Source: Calliopum simillimum (Eukaryota; Arthropoda; Insecta; Diptera; Lauxaniidae). From it: DNA of 64,000 bases. Within the stretch, counting starts at the first letter, position 1. Every line of letters begins with the position of its first letter. The position numbers were made by a program, and so were the translations under genes. The notes under the pieces were generated by a model. The model saw only the letters and a program-made list of their open reading frames with translations. It did no database searches and was not told the DNA's origin. This document shows positions 32,704 through 43,400 of the stretch, one piece after another. Where the stretch lies: positions 71,086,422 to 71,150,421 of the forward strand of contig OX638368.1 in the NCBI GenBank assembly GCA_951812925.1, given 5' to 3'.

Positions 32704-32941
32704 TTATCATTCATATGAACTAGAGGTATTAGCAATTGTTGAATCAGTCAAACGGTTAAGACCATATTTATTAGGCATCAAATTTAAAATTCGATGCGGA
32801 TTGTGCAGCGCTTCTTAGGACCGTGAACAAGTCAGATATTCCTCCAAGAGTGAAAATAGGACACTACATATATCTCGAAGAATATGATTACATAATTGAA
32901 CACAGAAAAGGCGATCGCATGAAGCATTTGGATTCTCCATA
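32704..32941 (+). pseudogene. Ty3/gypsy RNase H, C-terminal part
   Basis: HSYELEVLAIVESVKRLRPY and LLGIKFKI (32708-32790), then after a frame slip DCAALLRTVNKSDIPPRVKI, YLEEYDYIIEHRKGDRMKHL (about 32800-32940). In the family this covers the RNase H catalytic Glu (ELE) and last Asp regions and the start of the spacer to integrase. The frame ends with TAA at 32940-32942. Confidence 0.8.
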
Positions 32942-33009
32942 ATGATTGTGAAAAAGGCTCTTTCAGCCTTAGTAAAAAAAATGATAATATTACTGACATA
33001 AAACAAAAA

Positions 33010-33359
33010 TTAGAAACTGAAAATTATGAGGACTATTTCATGTGCGGTGAAGTTTCAATGAAAAAAGTCGAAGGAAGAGATCCGCTATTTATACCAGTAA
33101 AGGGCATTATGGTGTTCAAAACACCTTAGAAGTTCTGAAAAGAGAATACTACATTGAAAAAATTAAATTAAAAGTGGAACAAGTCATTTAGTGTTGTATA
33201 CAATGTATTATAATGAGTAGAAAACATTGCAAACAAGAAGGAAAACTCTGTCCAATACCGAAAGATGACTTGCCACTCGTTACACTACATCTAGATTACT
33301 TAGGACCTACGACTTCAACATCGAAAGGCTACAAATATGTAGATGGATTTTCAAAATTT
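33010..33359 (+). pseudogene. Ty3/gypsy integrase, zinc finger and first catalytic Asp
   Basis: KQKLETENYEDYFMCGE, then KIKLKVEQVI, a TAG, CIQCIIMSRKHCKQEG (Cys pair of the HHCC finger; the His half is damaged). LHLDYLGPTTSTSKGYKYV follows, where D of LDYLGP is the first catalytic aspartate. Coding ends at the AAAATTT duplication (33353-33359). Confidence 0.78.
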
Positions 33360-33973
33360 GATTTGATTTATTAAGTCTACTGGATTGCATTTCCTTACAG
33401 ACTAGCATATAACAAATTATAATAATAAATTTACAAAGTGTAAATTAATTGCACAGGCCCACAAAAAAAAAAAGTACCATGCGCAAAAGATCAGACCACC
33501 TGAACTTTATGTTTTCGGGGTCGCTGAATCCGAATATGGTGCCAGAATAGCGAAGTTGGTTCGCGTTTTTTCAGAAATAATAATGCTAAAAATTAGAGAT
33601 TTTTCCTGGTTTCTGAAAAAACGCGAACCAACTTCGATAATTTTTTTTTTTGTAGTCCTGTGCACAGGCCAAATAAAAAAAAAAAGTACCATGCGCGAAA
33701 GATCAGACCACCTGAACTTTATGTTTTCGGGGTCGCTGAATCCGAATATGGTGTCAGAATAGCGGAGTTGGTTCGAGTTTTTTCACAAATCAGAAATAAT
33801 GCTGAAAAAAATCTCAAATTTCTCAGCATCATTGTTGATTTCTGAAAAAACGCGAACCAACTTCGCTATTCTGGCACCATATTCGGATTCATCGACCCCG
33901 AAAACATAAAGTTCAGGTGGTCTGACCTTTCGCGCAAGGTACTTTTTTTTTTTGTGGGCCTGTGTTATAAATT
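33360..33973. mobile_element. Insertion in gypsy integrase with 513-bp inverted-repeat core
   Basis: AAAATTT flanks the insertion (33353-33359 and 33974-33980). Inside it, 33452-33964 begins CACAGGCCCACAAAA and ends TTTTGTGGGCCTGTG. It is built of two related units: 'gtaccatgcgc-aaagatcaga' and 'ggtcgctgaatccgaatatgg' occur at 33475-33540 and 33686-33745, then inverted at 33880-33945. The poly-A/T tracts beside the termini and the palindromic arms mark a foldback MITE. The outer ~90 bp (33360-33451) is separate unassigned sequence. Confidence 0.7.
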
Positions 33974-33980
33974 AAAATTT

Positions 33981-34330
33981 ACCTGGAGATACCCAACAAA
34001 ATCAACTACAACAAAAGAAACATTAGACAGATTTCAGCTCTTAGTGAAAACGGATATCCTCAACGCATTATTACTGACAGGGGTGTTTCATTTACATCCA
34101 ATGATTTTGCAGAATTTTGCAAAAACAACAATATATTATATTTAAAGGCGTCCACATGAATTCCTAGGTGAAACGGGTAAGTGAAACGTGTAAACAATGT
34201 TATTTTATTAACGTTGTCAAAACTTGCAGTCGATGAGCCCGACAAGTGCTACAAATACGTAGATAAGGTACAGCGAGCAATTAATTCAACATACCACCGA
34301 GTAGCAAATTCTACTCCACATGATACAGGT
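33981..34330 (+). pseudogene. Ty3/gypsy integrase, catalytic core C-half
   Basis: Continues directly from 33359 as TWRYPTKSTTTKETLDRF. After one frame slip it reads YPQRIITDRGVSFTSNDFAE (second catalytic Asp in ITDRG, about 34063-34080). Then stops replace residues in the next motif, which reads VKRVNNVILLTLSKLAVDEP. The position normally held by the catalytic glutamate is Lys. KCYKYVDKVQRAINSTYHR follows. The fragment ends near 34325, where unrelated repeat sequence begins. Confidence 0.8.
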
Positions 34331-34869
34331 GAAGCTTTCGTTTGGTTTGTACTTTTTTTGGTTTTATGATTATAACGGATGCTATAGCAGCTTTGCTTCT
34401 CACTGTATGTACCAAATCTCATTCATCGACAAATTTGGGGTGAAGGGGGCGTGGCATCGCCCATTTTTTATTGGCTGATATTTACTCAAGTATTGTACAT
34501 ATACATACTAAATTTCATTTACTTATGTTAAATAGTTTCAAAGATAGGACTAATTGAATCTGTAATTTTTAAAAGGATATGTGACACAACTTAAACTTGT
34601 GGGAAATTAAACAAAACTTCATAAGTTTGCTAAATTTTATTTTATGGCGAATTTACTGATGAGGGTTAACTAACATTGATATCAAGCAGTAATCTGCGTA
34701 CTTAGAAAACAGACAGACCAACCATCGCCAACGCCCCAACGGTTTGAAATTTTGCACATGTCCCCTTTTAAAAATGACTCTGAAATAAAAAGTTAAACAA
34801 AAGTCTATATTTACTAATACTGTTCATTAAATTTGAAAAATATTAATTAACGGGATAAAATACATGTAT
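34331..34869. repeat. Degenerate 'ggcgtggcatcgccc' repeat and unassigned DNA
   Basis: Near 34440-34560 the sequence 'gggggcgtggcatcgcccat' ... 'gtacatatacatactaaatttcattta' ... 'agtttcaaagat' is shared, diverged, with 36935-37150. The rest has no recognisable feature. Confidence 0.45.
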
Positions 34870-35705
34870 GGGAGATGTGTGTACCTTGGTCCGCTTTTCA
34901 GTTTTTTCAATGTGCTGGATTTTCCAAAAAAGTTTCTTTAGTTTTTTGATTAAGCTATATTTTTACAATGCTTGCAGCATCAAATGACGTGACAATGATA
35001 TTTCTATATCTTACCATTGAGTAGAAATATTACTTTTTCTGTAAGAGCCTCAAACACTTGCATGGTGTACCTTGGACCATCAAAAATAAAAGATAATAGA
35101 TTTTATATAGGTAATAAATTATTAAAGAACCATTTATTATGTAACCAAAAGTAATTAATCAAAAATAAAAATGTTAACCCAAAAAAACCTGTTTGGAAAA
35201 AAACCATTGGTTAAGCAAACACTGGTTGTAAATAAATACATAAACCACGTAAATAACACTAATAATAACAATAATATTCTATTGAAAGCCGATTATGGCT
35301 TCCTGGTTGCCCGTTGAAAAAGGCTCGCTAGTCTATATGCATAGGTTCAAGGTACACACAGACAGCATGTTTTAAAAACTGTCAACTACCATAACATCTA
35401 TTTATGAAAATACATCTAAAACACACTTTAAGCTTAAAACAATAACTAAACTTCCTTCCTGATGTTGTAAAACTTAAATATTTCAAGTAAGTTTCTCACA
35501 AAACGTTTTGTAGTTTACACCAAAAACTAATTTTTACACACTAAAAAAACTTTTTCCGTCACTTTGTGCACACGCATACGGCTTGACAGTCTGAAGACTA
35601 CCCAACAGAAAATTTCGATGCGCATCCCCAAGATGCAATAGCGATGCGCGTCCCTCTCGCATCCAAGGAGCTGATTTGTATGCGCATATTTTCTGCGCTA
35701 TAGGT

Positions 35706-35866
35706 AGCGAGGGCGAAGCGCATCCAAAGAGCATTTCTGAATGCGAGAGCGATGCGCATCCAAAGAGCATTTCTGGTAGCGAGAGCGATGGGCATCCAAA
35801 GAGCATTTCTGGATGCGAGAGCGATGCGCATCCAAAGAGCATTTCTGGTAGCGAGAACGATGCGCT
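35706..35866 (+). repeat. 36-bp minisatellite, first block
   Basis: About 4.5 units of 'gagcgatgcgcatccaaaga' + 'gcatttctggtagcga', alternating 'ggtagc' and 'ggatgc' variants. Each unit contains the perfect palindrome GATGCGCATC. The period is exactly 12 codons, so both strands stay open (plus HPKSISGSESDA, minus LPEMLFGCASLS), giving long overlapping ORFs on each strand that are probably fortuitous. Confidence 0.85.
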
Positions 35867-35916
35867 TTCGGTCACGTATTAACGTAGAAAACAAAATAAA
35901 TCAATAAGTCGTCTTC

Positions 35917-36130
35917 GTAAGAGCGCGATGATAGAGCAGTGGTCTAGCGACTCTGGCACTGCGATTGTAGCAACCGTGAGGTCCTCGGTTCAACTCCGGC
36001 CCAGACCTAACACAAAAGTTTTCAACTTGCAATTTTTCAATTAGAATTAATTTAGTAAAATAAAAATAATTATAATTATAATTACATCAAAAAAAAATAA
36101 TAGTCTGATGTGTCTTTGTGACGAAAGACG
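35917..36130 (+). mobile_element. tRNA-derived SINE, copy 3
   Basis: A tRNA-like head with A-box-like TGATAGAGCAGTGG (35929-35942) and B-box GGTTCAACTCC (35987-35997) is followed by the same body and end as the SINEs at 958 and 2483 ('caatttttcaattagaatta', 'aatagtctgatgtgtctttg'). The head differs more than the body. It sits between the two halves of the minisatellite, implying insertion there. Confidence 0.7.
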
Positions 36131-36183
36131 TAAAATTTCAATTAAAAATTAATTTTTTAAATATTTTTATTGTCATCCAAAAA

Positions 36184-36332
36184 GCATCCAAAGAGCATTT
36201 CTGAATGCGAGAGCGATGCACTTCCAAAGAGCATTTCTGGTAGCGAGAGCGATGCGCATCCAAACAGCATTTCTGGATGCGAGGGCGATGCGCATCCAAA
36301 GAGCATTTCTGGTAGCGAGAGCGAAGCGCTTC
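36184..36332 (+). repeat. 36-bp minisatellite, second block
   Basis: Continuation of the 36-bp array after the SINE: about four units, with variants 'gcacttccaaaga' and 'gcatccaaacag'. It is directly followed by degenerate 'gaagcgcttcg' sequence rich in agcgc/gcgct palindromic words up to about 36430. Confidence 0.8.
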
Positions 36333-36573
36333 GTTCCAATGACATGCCAATGTTAATTTCAGCGCTTTTGGCAACGGGAAAGATGCGCTTCACTGCTGTT
36401 TTAGAGCGCTTCAGAAGCGCCATTGATGCGCTCCATTCCCCATTGGGTATTAATATCAGTTATCGGTATGTGTGGAAAATTCCATAGAAGAACATTATCG
36501 TACACGTGCAGCTGTTGATTGGCAAACGGCACAAGGACCGAGGTACACTCGGACCAAGGTACACACATCTCCC

Positions 36574-38003
36574 CCACTTAAAAGCATCAAAAATTAAAAT
36601 GGCTATTTATCTCACTCGCTTTCCCGCTTTGGAGCGTTTTGTTGGCGTCATGACGAAGCTATACTTTTGAAGTTTTTAAAAAAATCGTAACCGACCACGA
36701 AGTTGTCTAGAGATTTTAAATCAAGGAGGTTCTTAGATTTAATAGGTACCTAACCTACTTCTTAAGCTCTTTTGCTTGGAAGAGGTGGAGATGTAATGGC
36801 TGCAAAGGCGAAAGGAAGAGTTGCAGATCAATCATTCTTATATTCAAAATGTTTATAACTGTATATTTCGAACGAAGTTTTGTTTTTATTCCATATTTTG
36901 GAATGGCACAAGACATATGACAAATTTGATTTTTTGAAGAGGAAGGGGCGTGGGCCCGCCCATTTTTTATTGAAAATTTTGTTCCTTGGTCCAATTAATA
37001 AGTACCGATTCTTATTCACCTGCGTGAAATATTTCCAGAGAAACGACAAATTTGGGGTAGTCCATTTTTTTATTGGATGCTTTTAACTCTGGTATTGTTC
37101 ATATACGTATCATCTCATTCATTTATGACATAAAGTTTCAAAGATTGCTCTGATTCTTTCGATTAATCCACATATTTTCATATAAACAGCGTTTGTCCCA
37201 CCTTCAACGGTCTAGGGGCACGGTCAATCGATCGGGACCAAAATTTTTATGCTTGATACTTAAACCAATAAGAAACTGATGAAATTTAAAAAATAAAAAA
37301 TGGAACTGTTATCCTCGTGAAATTTGCGAAACTTTTGGGGTTTTCTGTTTGAGCTCTTTATGCGCAATATGCGAAAGATCTCGTCCAGAGTCTGTTCTCG
37401 AAACGCACTTACGGGCCTATAAGGATAGTTTTTTTTTTATTTTCTTTTCTTTTATTTTAATAGCAGCGGCTTTAATTTTTCGTAATTGTGATTTCTATAG
37501 ACAGAGAGAAATGTTTGTTTCGGTGAGGAGATGTTTTTGAACAAAAATATAAAAATATATGTATGTGGTTTTTCATACTTGCCACGTCTTTTTTGAATGC
37601 GTCACTAATGCAAGGATAAAGTCAGTATGCCCTGAATGTAGAGTACCAATAAAAAGTGTTGCCATTGCTGGCCATTTTGTCTTGACAGGAGTTTTAATGC
37701 GAACCGAAAATGATAATGAAATTTTTGGCCGAAGCCAATTAATTAAAGGTACATTCATTTTATATATTTATACACTTAGTGCGGATTTTGCATTGTTCAG
37801 ATAAGCCTTAACTGGAATGGATCTTGAGAAATGGTGCCTTTGTGAGATATCGGGTGCAAAAGAACGAGAAAATCAGTTTTTTGCAAAATTTTTTCCGTAA
37901 TTGGATCCACGATTTTTTAGCTCAGTAAATTTCATAAAGAAAAGTTTTATAAAATGTTTTCGTACAAATTATATCCTATTTAAAGGTATTTTCTTGACCT
38001 TTA
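36574..38003. other. Unassigned DNA with a possible RING-like relic
   Basis: Includes a diverged repeat (36935-37150, see 34331). 37355-37375 can be read SSLCAICERSRP, and 37580-37665 TCHVFFECVTNARIKSVCPE then CRVPI. Together these resemble the CxxC, C/H and CPxC parts of a RING finger, but the metal-ligand spacing is off by a residue and ~200 bp of non-coding sequence intervenes. I cannot tell a decayed host gene from chance. An inverted repeat starts at about 37827. Confidence 0.3.
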
Positions 38004-38008
38004 GCACC

Positions 38009-38280
38009 TGTTGGATTTGGGCGTTCACATTTTATGCTTAATATGGCAACACTCAAAGAATTCACTTTTTGACGTTTTGTTACTTATAAATTTTTTGTCA
38101 TTGAATTACTTCTTCTTTCTTTTTCCTTTTTTAAGTTGATTGTCTCGTTAATTTTAAGTTAAGCACTTTTAAGCGCATGGTCGCAAAATAAATGAATTAA
38201 TTGGAAACAAAATCTAAAATATCTATCAATAACCGCAACAGATCCATTTGTTAAGTTTTTCATCATTCGGACTCTGAACA
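38009..38280 (+). repeat. BEL3 5' LTR
   Basis: 272 bp, TGTTGGATTTGGGCGTTC...GGACTCTGAACA. The bases after it, TTGTGGCCTCCTGTGAGG, are where the tRNA primer site should lie. They differ from the TTGGTCC-type sites of BEL1 and BEL2, suggesting another BEL/Pao lineage. Confidence 0.95.
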
Positions 38281-38395
38281 TTGTGGCCTCCTGTGAGGAT
38301 TTGCTGCGATTATTTGGGACGGAGAGCAAACTTTCATCAACGTAACATAACCTTACTAAAGGTAACACGAGGTAAGTGCTTTGATATTTGTGCAA

Positions 38396-40498
38396 ATGAC
38401 TAATCCGGAGCAAGGAAAAGAAGAAGACACAACCGAAGTAAGCATGGACGAAGTTATTGTAGAGCAACTGGCACTGTTGGCATCAGTTGAAACTACATTA
38501 AAAAAATTTAAAAAGGACGGAACTTCTCGAAAAACTGAAGCATATCACCATGCTCGTTTAGACTGTTTGACGACATATCATGCAGAATTTCGAAACAATC
38601 ACCGAGTTCTAATTCGACAATCCAAGAATGCTATCGTTAAAAAATCATACCTTGACGCCGGAATATGGGACAGGTTTGAAGAGGAGTATCTGGAAGCGGT
38701 AGTTACCATTCGGGAGTCGCTTCAAGGGAAACAAACGACGGCTGAGGGCCAGGGATCATCTGGAACATCTACTGGCTTAAATAACTCCACTACAGTACCA
38801 CCCACACTGAAAACGGTACCTCTACCTGAGGTTAAATTATCAACATTTTGCGGAGACTTCATCGAATGGCCTGCATTTAAGGAAATATTTGAGGATCGTG
38901 TTCATAATAATGAAAATTTGAGCGATCTACAACGCTTTCATTATCTAAAGTCAGTATTATCGGGCGACGCTGCACAAGATATTCAACATATAACCCTTGT
39001 TGGCGAAAATTATCCAGAAGCGTGGAAAATGATGTGTGAACGTTACGATAACAAAAGAATTTTATTTACTCATTATATGGACGTATTAGATCAGCAACCT
39101 AATGTGAATCGTGATGATCCTACATCTTTAAAGCATTTTATTCAAACGTGCAGGTCATGCGTTAATTCAATAAAAAAACTAGGTGTGACTATCAACGATC
39201 AAGATCAGATTCTTGTTTATTATATGGTAAAAAAGTTGCCGAACTCGATTCGTGCTGAATGGGATCGCTCGTTGCGTAAGCAAAGCACCATTCCAATATT
39301 TTCACAACTGTGTTCCCTTTTGGATGAACAATATCTCATGATGGTGACTACTTCGAAGGTAGGAGCGAGACAACAGCAGTCCACATCGCAGCCTAGACGT
39401 AAGCCCGACTGCGCTGCTTCATATGTTAAAGGGAATGTCAAATCAATGCATACTATGAAAAAATCTGTCATTTGTCCAGTATGCGAAACAGCTGATCATC
39501 CGGTACGAGAATGTCAAAAATTTATCGAAATGAGCGTGGTTAACAAACGAGCAGCTGTGGAAAAATACAAATTATGTTTTAATTGTCTTGGGTATAACCA
39601 TACATCGTCAAAATGCAGCAGTCGCCGAACTTGTGGATTATGTGGAGGTAAGCATCATACATTGATACATTTGAACAAAGAGTTTAGTCTTTCCACTGCA
39701 CCAACAACGGCAACAATGCATGTGACAGCCACACAGAATTTAAGCGAAGAGCCTTGTACTGAGAACGCAGATTCTTCGTTATATGATGTGATTTTACCTA
39801 CGGCGATTATTACTGTCAAATCAGGCACTAATCAAACTTACCACCTTAGGGCATTATTAGACCAAGGGTCACAGGCGACATTTTTATCTGAAAGGGCTGC
39901 ACAATTGCTAGCTCTTCCTCGGGAAAAGGCTCGCATCAACATCAGTGGTTTGTCGGAAGCTAATGTCACAACTGGGCGTTTTTGTGCAAGCATTATTGTG
40001 GGTTCAAGGTTAGATGCTGGCGTGCAGTATAAGACTTTGGCGTATATTTTACCGAAAATATGTGGAGTATTACCATCAAACAAAATTATAACGACAGGTT
40101 TTGATCATCTAAGTGGTTTACAACTTGCAGATCCAGAATACTTTGAGCCTCATTACATTGATGTGCTTTTGGGCAACGACGTTTATGACGAATGCATCTT
40201 AAGTGAGGTTCGGCGAGGTGACAACAGAATGCCAATCGCACAAAAAACAACATTTGGGTATATAATATCTGGGAAAAATGCTTCACATTTTTTAATATCG
40301 AAGGGTTTATCGTATCTGTCGATAAACAATGATATCGAATTTGATAACTTGCTACGAAAATTTTGGGATTTAGAAAGCATTGGGGATTTTAAAATTTTAT
40401 CAAACGAAGACACTTGGTGTGAGGGATTTTATCAAAACACACATAAAAGAACAGAAAATGGGAAATATCTTGTACGTTTACCTAAAGTCAGAATTTGA
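38396..40498 (+). CDS. BEL3 gag-protease
   Basis: The first ATG in frame is 38396 (MTNPEQGKEEDTTEVSMDEV), 115 bp after the LTR; upstream codons in frame begin with TTG, so ATG 38396 is preferred. Gag core: VPLPEVKLSTFCGDFIEWPA and HYLKSVLSGDAAQDI. Three zinc-binding motifs follow at about 39475-39670: CPVCETADHPVREC, CFNCLGYNHTSSKC, CGLCGGKHHTLIH. The protease active site is RALLDQGSQATFLSERAA (DQGS, about 39848), with the downstream LADPEYFEPHYIDVLLGND and AQKTTFGYIISGKN. Gag packages the RNA, and the protease cleaves the polyprotein. The frame ends with TGA at 40496-40498, where pol is already open in the next frame. BEL elements normally have a single ORF, so a one-base indel is more likely than programmed shifting. 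Confidence 0.92.
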   Translation: MTNPEQGKEEDTTEVSMDEVIVEQLALLASVETTLKKFKKDGTSRKTEAYHHARLDCLTTYHAEFRNNHRVLIRQSKNAIVKKSYLDAGIWDRFEEEYLEAVVTIRESLQGKQTTAEGQGSSGTSTGLNNSTTVPPTLKTVPLPEVKLSTFCGDFIEWPAFKEIFEDRVHNNENLSDLQRFHYLKSVLSGDAAQDIQHITLVGENYPEAWKMMCERYDNKRILFTHYMDVLDQQPNVNRDDPTSLKHFIQTCRSCVNSIKKLGVTINDQDQILVYYMVKKLPNSIRAEWDRSLRKQSTIPIFSQLCSLLDEQYLMMVTTSKVGARQQQSTSQPRRKPDCAASYVKGNVKSMHTMKKSVICPVCETADHPVRECQKFIEMSVVNKRAAVEKYKLCFNCLGYNHTSSKCSSRRTCGLCGGKHHTLIHLNKEFSLSTAPTTATMHVTATQNLSEEPCTENADSSLYDVILPTAIITVKSGTNQTYHLRALLDQGSQATFLSERAAQLLALPREKARINISGLSEANVTTGRFCASIIVGSRLDAGVQYKTLAYILPKICGVLPSNKIITTGFDHLSGLQLADPEYFEPHYIDVLLGNDVYDECILSEVRRGDNRMPIAQKTTFGYIISGKNASHFLISKGLSYLSINNDIEFDNLLRKFWDLESIGDFKILSNEDTWCEGFYQNTHKRTENGKYLVRLPKVRI

Positions 40499-43400
40499 TT
40501 CAACATGTTTTATCGGAAAGTCTAAATCATCAGCTCTAAAACGTTTTCTAAATTTGGAAAATCGTTTAATGAAAGACCCCGACTTAAAAAAGATCTATTC
40601 GGAACAAATTAATGACTACTTGAAACTCGGACAAATGAAGCCAGTGTTAACTACTGAAGAACAAAATTGTATAGTGGATGCAAATAATGATCGACGTCTC
40701 AGTTGTTGCTATCTCCCTCATCATCCAGTTGTGAAGGAGTCGGCTGCAAGCACGAAGGTGAGAATTGTATTCGATGCATCCAACAAAACTACAAATGGAA
40801 AGGCGTTAAACGATATTTTGGTCGTTGGGCCCCCACTTCAGCAAGATTTGACGGCGGTTTTAACAAACTGGCGAACTTTAAAGTATGTTTTTATGGCCGA
40901 TATCGAGAAAATGTTTCGATGTATTGACGTCGATGAGGAAGACGCTCAGTATCAGCGTATACTCTGGAGAGAGGAGCCTAATCAACCGATTCGAGAGTAC
41001 TTTTGTTCAACTGTAATGTTTGGAACAGCCTCTGCACCTTACACCGCCATACGCACAGTCCATCAGCTTGCACAGGACGAAGGTGATCGATTTCCGATAG
41101 CAGCAAAAGTAGTTAAACAGCAGATGTATGTTGATGATATACTATCTGGTGGAGATACCCTTGATGCTGCACTACACGTTCGACAGGAACTTATATCTAT
41201 GTTACAAAGTGCATCGTTTGAACTGCGAAAGTGGGCCAGCAATGACCCTATTCTTTTGGAAAACATCCCATCAGAACATAGACATGTAAAAGATGTGTTG
41301 GAATTTAAACAATCTGCTTCGGTAAAGGCTTTGGGCTTATATTGGGATCCTTTTACTGATGAATTTAAATATAAAATTGGGTTCAAAATTTGTGCTGAAA
41401 ACCCAACTAAACGCACAATTTTGTCAAATATCGCACGACTCTTTGATCCTTTAGGGTGGCTCAATCCGATCGTCATGTCTGCCAAGCTGATGATGCAGCA
41501 ATTATGGATGAGTAAGATAGGCTGGGATACACCAGTACCAGATAGTCTTCAAAAATCATGGAAAAGTTTCGCCGACGAGTTACCGCTTCTAGAACAACTT
41601 CGAGTGCCACGGTGGCTTACGGTCGATATCACCAAGGGTTCTTGTGAACTGCATCTCTTCTGTGACGCATCAAACAATGCATACTCGGCTGTAGCATATC
41701 TTAGGGGATTGAACGAGAAGGGGCAATTTTCAGTCAATCTGATTATGGCAAAATGTAAGGTAAATCCTATAAAACCTAAACTGACGATTCCTAGGGCAGA
41801 ATTATGTGGAGCACTCTTGGCTTCGAAACTATTAAAATTTATTATGAATAATTTTTGCATATCAGTAGAAAAACAGAATATCTTTATGTGGACCGATGCT
41901 TCTATCGTTTTGCACTGGATCCGAGGAGATCCAAGTCGATGGAAAACATTTGTATCCAACCGAATTTCCAAAATTTTAGAGGTCACATCAACAAGTCAAT
42001 GGCGACATATTAACTCAGAAAATAATCCGGCAGACATATCAAGTCGCGGAAGCAGCCCCTCTCAGCTTGCAAATTGTCATCTATGGTGGAGAGCTCCAAC
42101 TTTTCTTCAATTGCCGTTCCACGAATGGCCTAAATCTACATTCAATACCGATCCAGGCACACTCATTGAGATCGAGAAAAGAAAGTTTGTAGCATTTTCG
42201 CAGGTAGACGAAAAAGAAAATGAGGTATTGTTTCTAAAAAGATGGTCATCCTTTTCATTACTAACACGGGTTGTAGCCTATTGCATTCGATTTGGCAAAA
42301 ATTGCCGCTCAAAAGATCCATATAAAGGTTTTCTAACTGCTGAAGAACTGCAGAGAAGTGTCAATTGCATTGTAGGCATGACTCAGCGAGAAGCTTTCCC
42401 TGAGGACTGGCGTACACTTTCATCCAGTAAACCACTTCGGAGCAACAGTTCACTACGTTCTCTTAATCCATATTTCGATGAAAATAAACAAATTATAAGG
42501 GTTGGAGGTAGATTGGAAAATTCATTTTTGTCAATGGATCAAATGCATCCCTACATCTTACCAGCAAAACATCATGTAACGGATCTGATAGTCGCTTATA
42601 GCCATATGAGCACACTTCATGGAGGTGTCACGCTTACTTTAAGTTATATTCGCCGAAGATTTTGGATTTTAAATGGTCGAAATGTGGTTCGATCCGTTAT
42701 ACATCGCTGTATCATATGTTTCAAGCATAATCCAAAGCCGTGCGTGCAGTTAATGGGAAACTTACCAGCTGAAAGGGTACGTCCCGCGCGTGCTTTCTCG
42801 TCAACCGGAGTTGATTACGCTGGACCTTTTAACATATTACCATCGAAAGGCAGAGGGCGCACATCCATAAAGGGTTACGTTTCCCTTTTCATCTGCCTAT
42901 CTACAAAGGCAATGCACCTGGAGTTAGTAGGAGATCTTACCGCGGATGCATTTATCGGTGCCCTTAATCGGTTTATTGCCAGGCGTGGCTTATGCAGTAA
43001 TATATACAGCGATTGCGGAACCAATTTCATTGGAGCTAATCGCAAGCTTCAAGCGGATCGTGAAGCTTATCAACATTTTATTAATAAAAATATATTCCCC
43101 CACCTCGCTGAACGTGGGGTGCAATGGCATTTCATACCACCGTCTTCCCCCCATTTTGGCGGCCTGTGGGAGGCGGGGGTTAAATCGGTTAAGTACCATC
43201 TCAAACGCACTATTGGAGAACAAAAGCTAACATATGAAGAGTTCAACACTATCTTGGCCCAAATTGAGTCCTGTTTAAACTCAAGGCCTTTGTGCCCATT
43301 GAATAGCGATACCGACGACTTAATGATACTAACGCCTGGTCACTTTCTGGTGGGTGACACACTGCTAGCTTTACCTGTAGGTAACAATGAGGCGAATCTG

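Larger units (their letters stand above)
7310..34330 (+). mobile_element. Shattered Ty3/gypsy retrotransposon (nested target)
   Basis: Fragments of one plus-strand Ty3/gypsy polyprotein occur in order. They are nucleocapsid and protease (7310-7840), RT (7894-8628), RT end and RNase H start (19615-20022), RNase H (32153-32165 and 32704-32941), integrase N-half (33010-33359) and integrase C-half (33981-34330). No domain is duplicated, and three junctions can be re-joined at precise target duplications (TTA, CGACG, AAAATTT), so this is a single old copy opened by later insertions. About 24 kb of the span is inserted material. Stops, shifts and lost catalytic residues show it is dead. Its LTRs were not found. 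Confidence 0.8.
34870..36573. mobile_element. 1.7-kb element with 24-bp inverted termini and minisatellite
   Basis: GGGAGATGTGTGTACCTTGG... at 34870-34893 is perfectly inverted at 36550-36573. Echoes of the terminal motif (gtaccttgg / caaggtacac) occur near 35080 and 35350. The interior carries a 36-bp minisatellite in two blocks separated by SINE copy 3. No target duplication or transposase was found. It is probably a non-autonomous DNA transposon. Confidence 0.65.

Noticed and set aside
35706..36332. CRISPR-like array of 36-bp repeats
   Set aside because: Units are contiguous without spacers and lie in a eukaryotic transposon context; this is a minisatellite.
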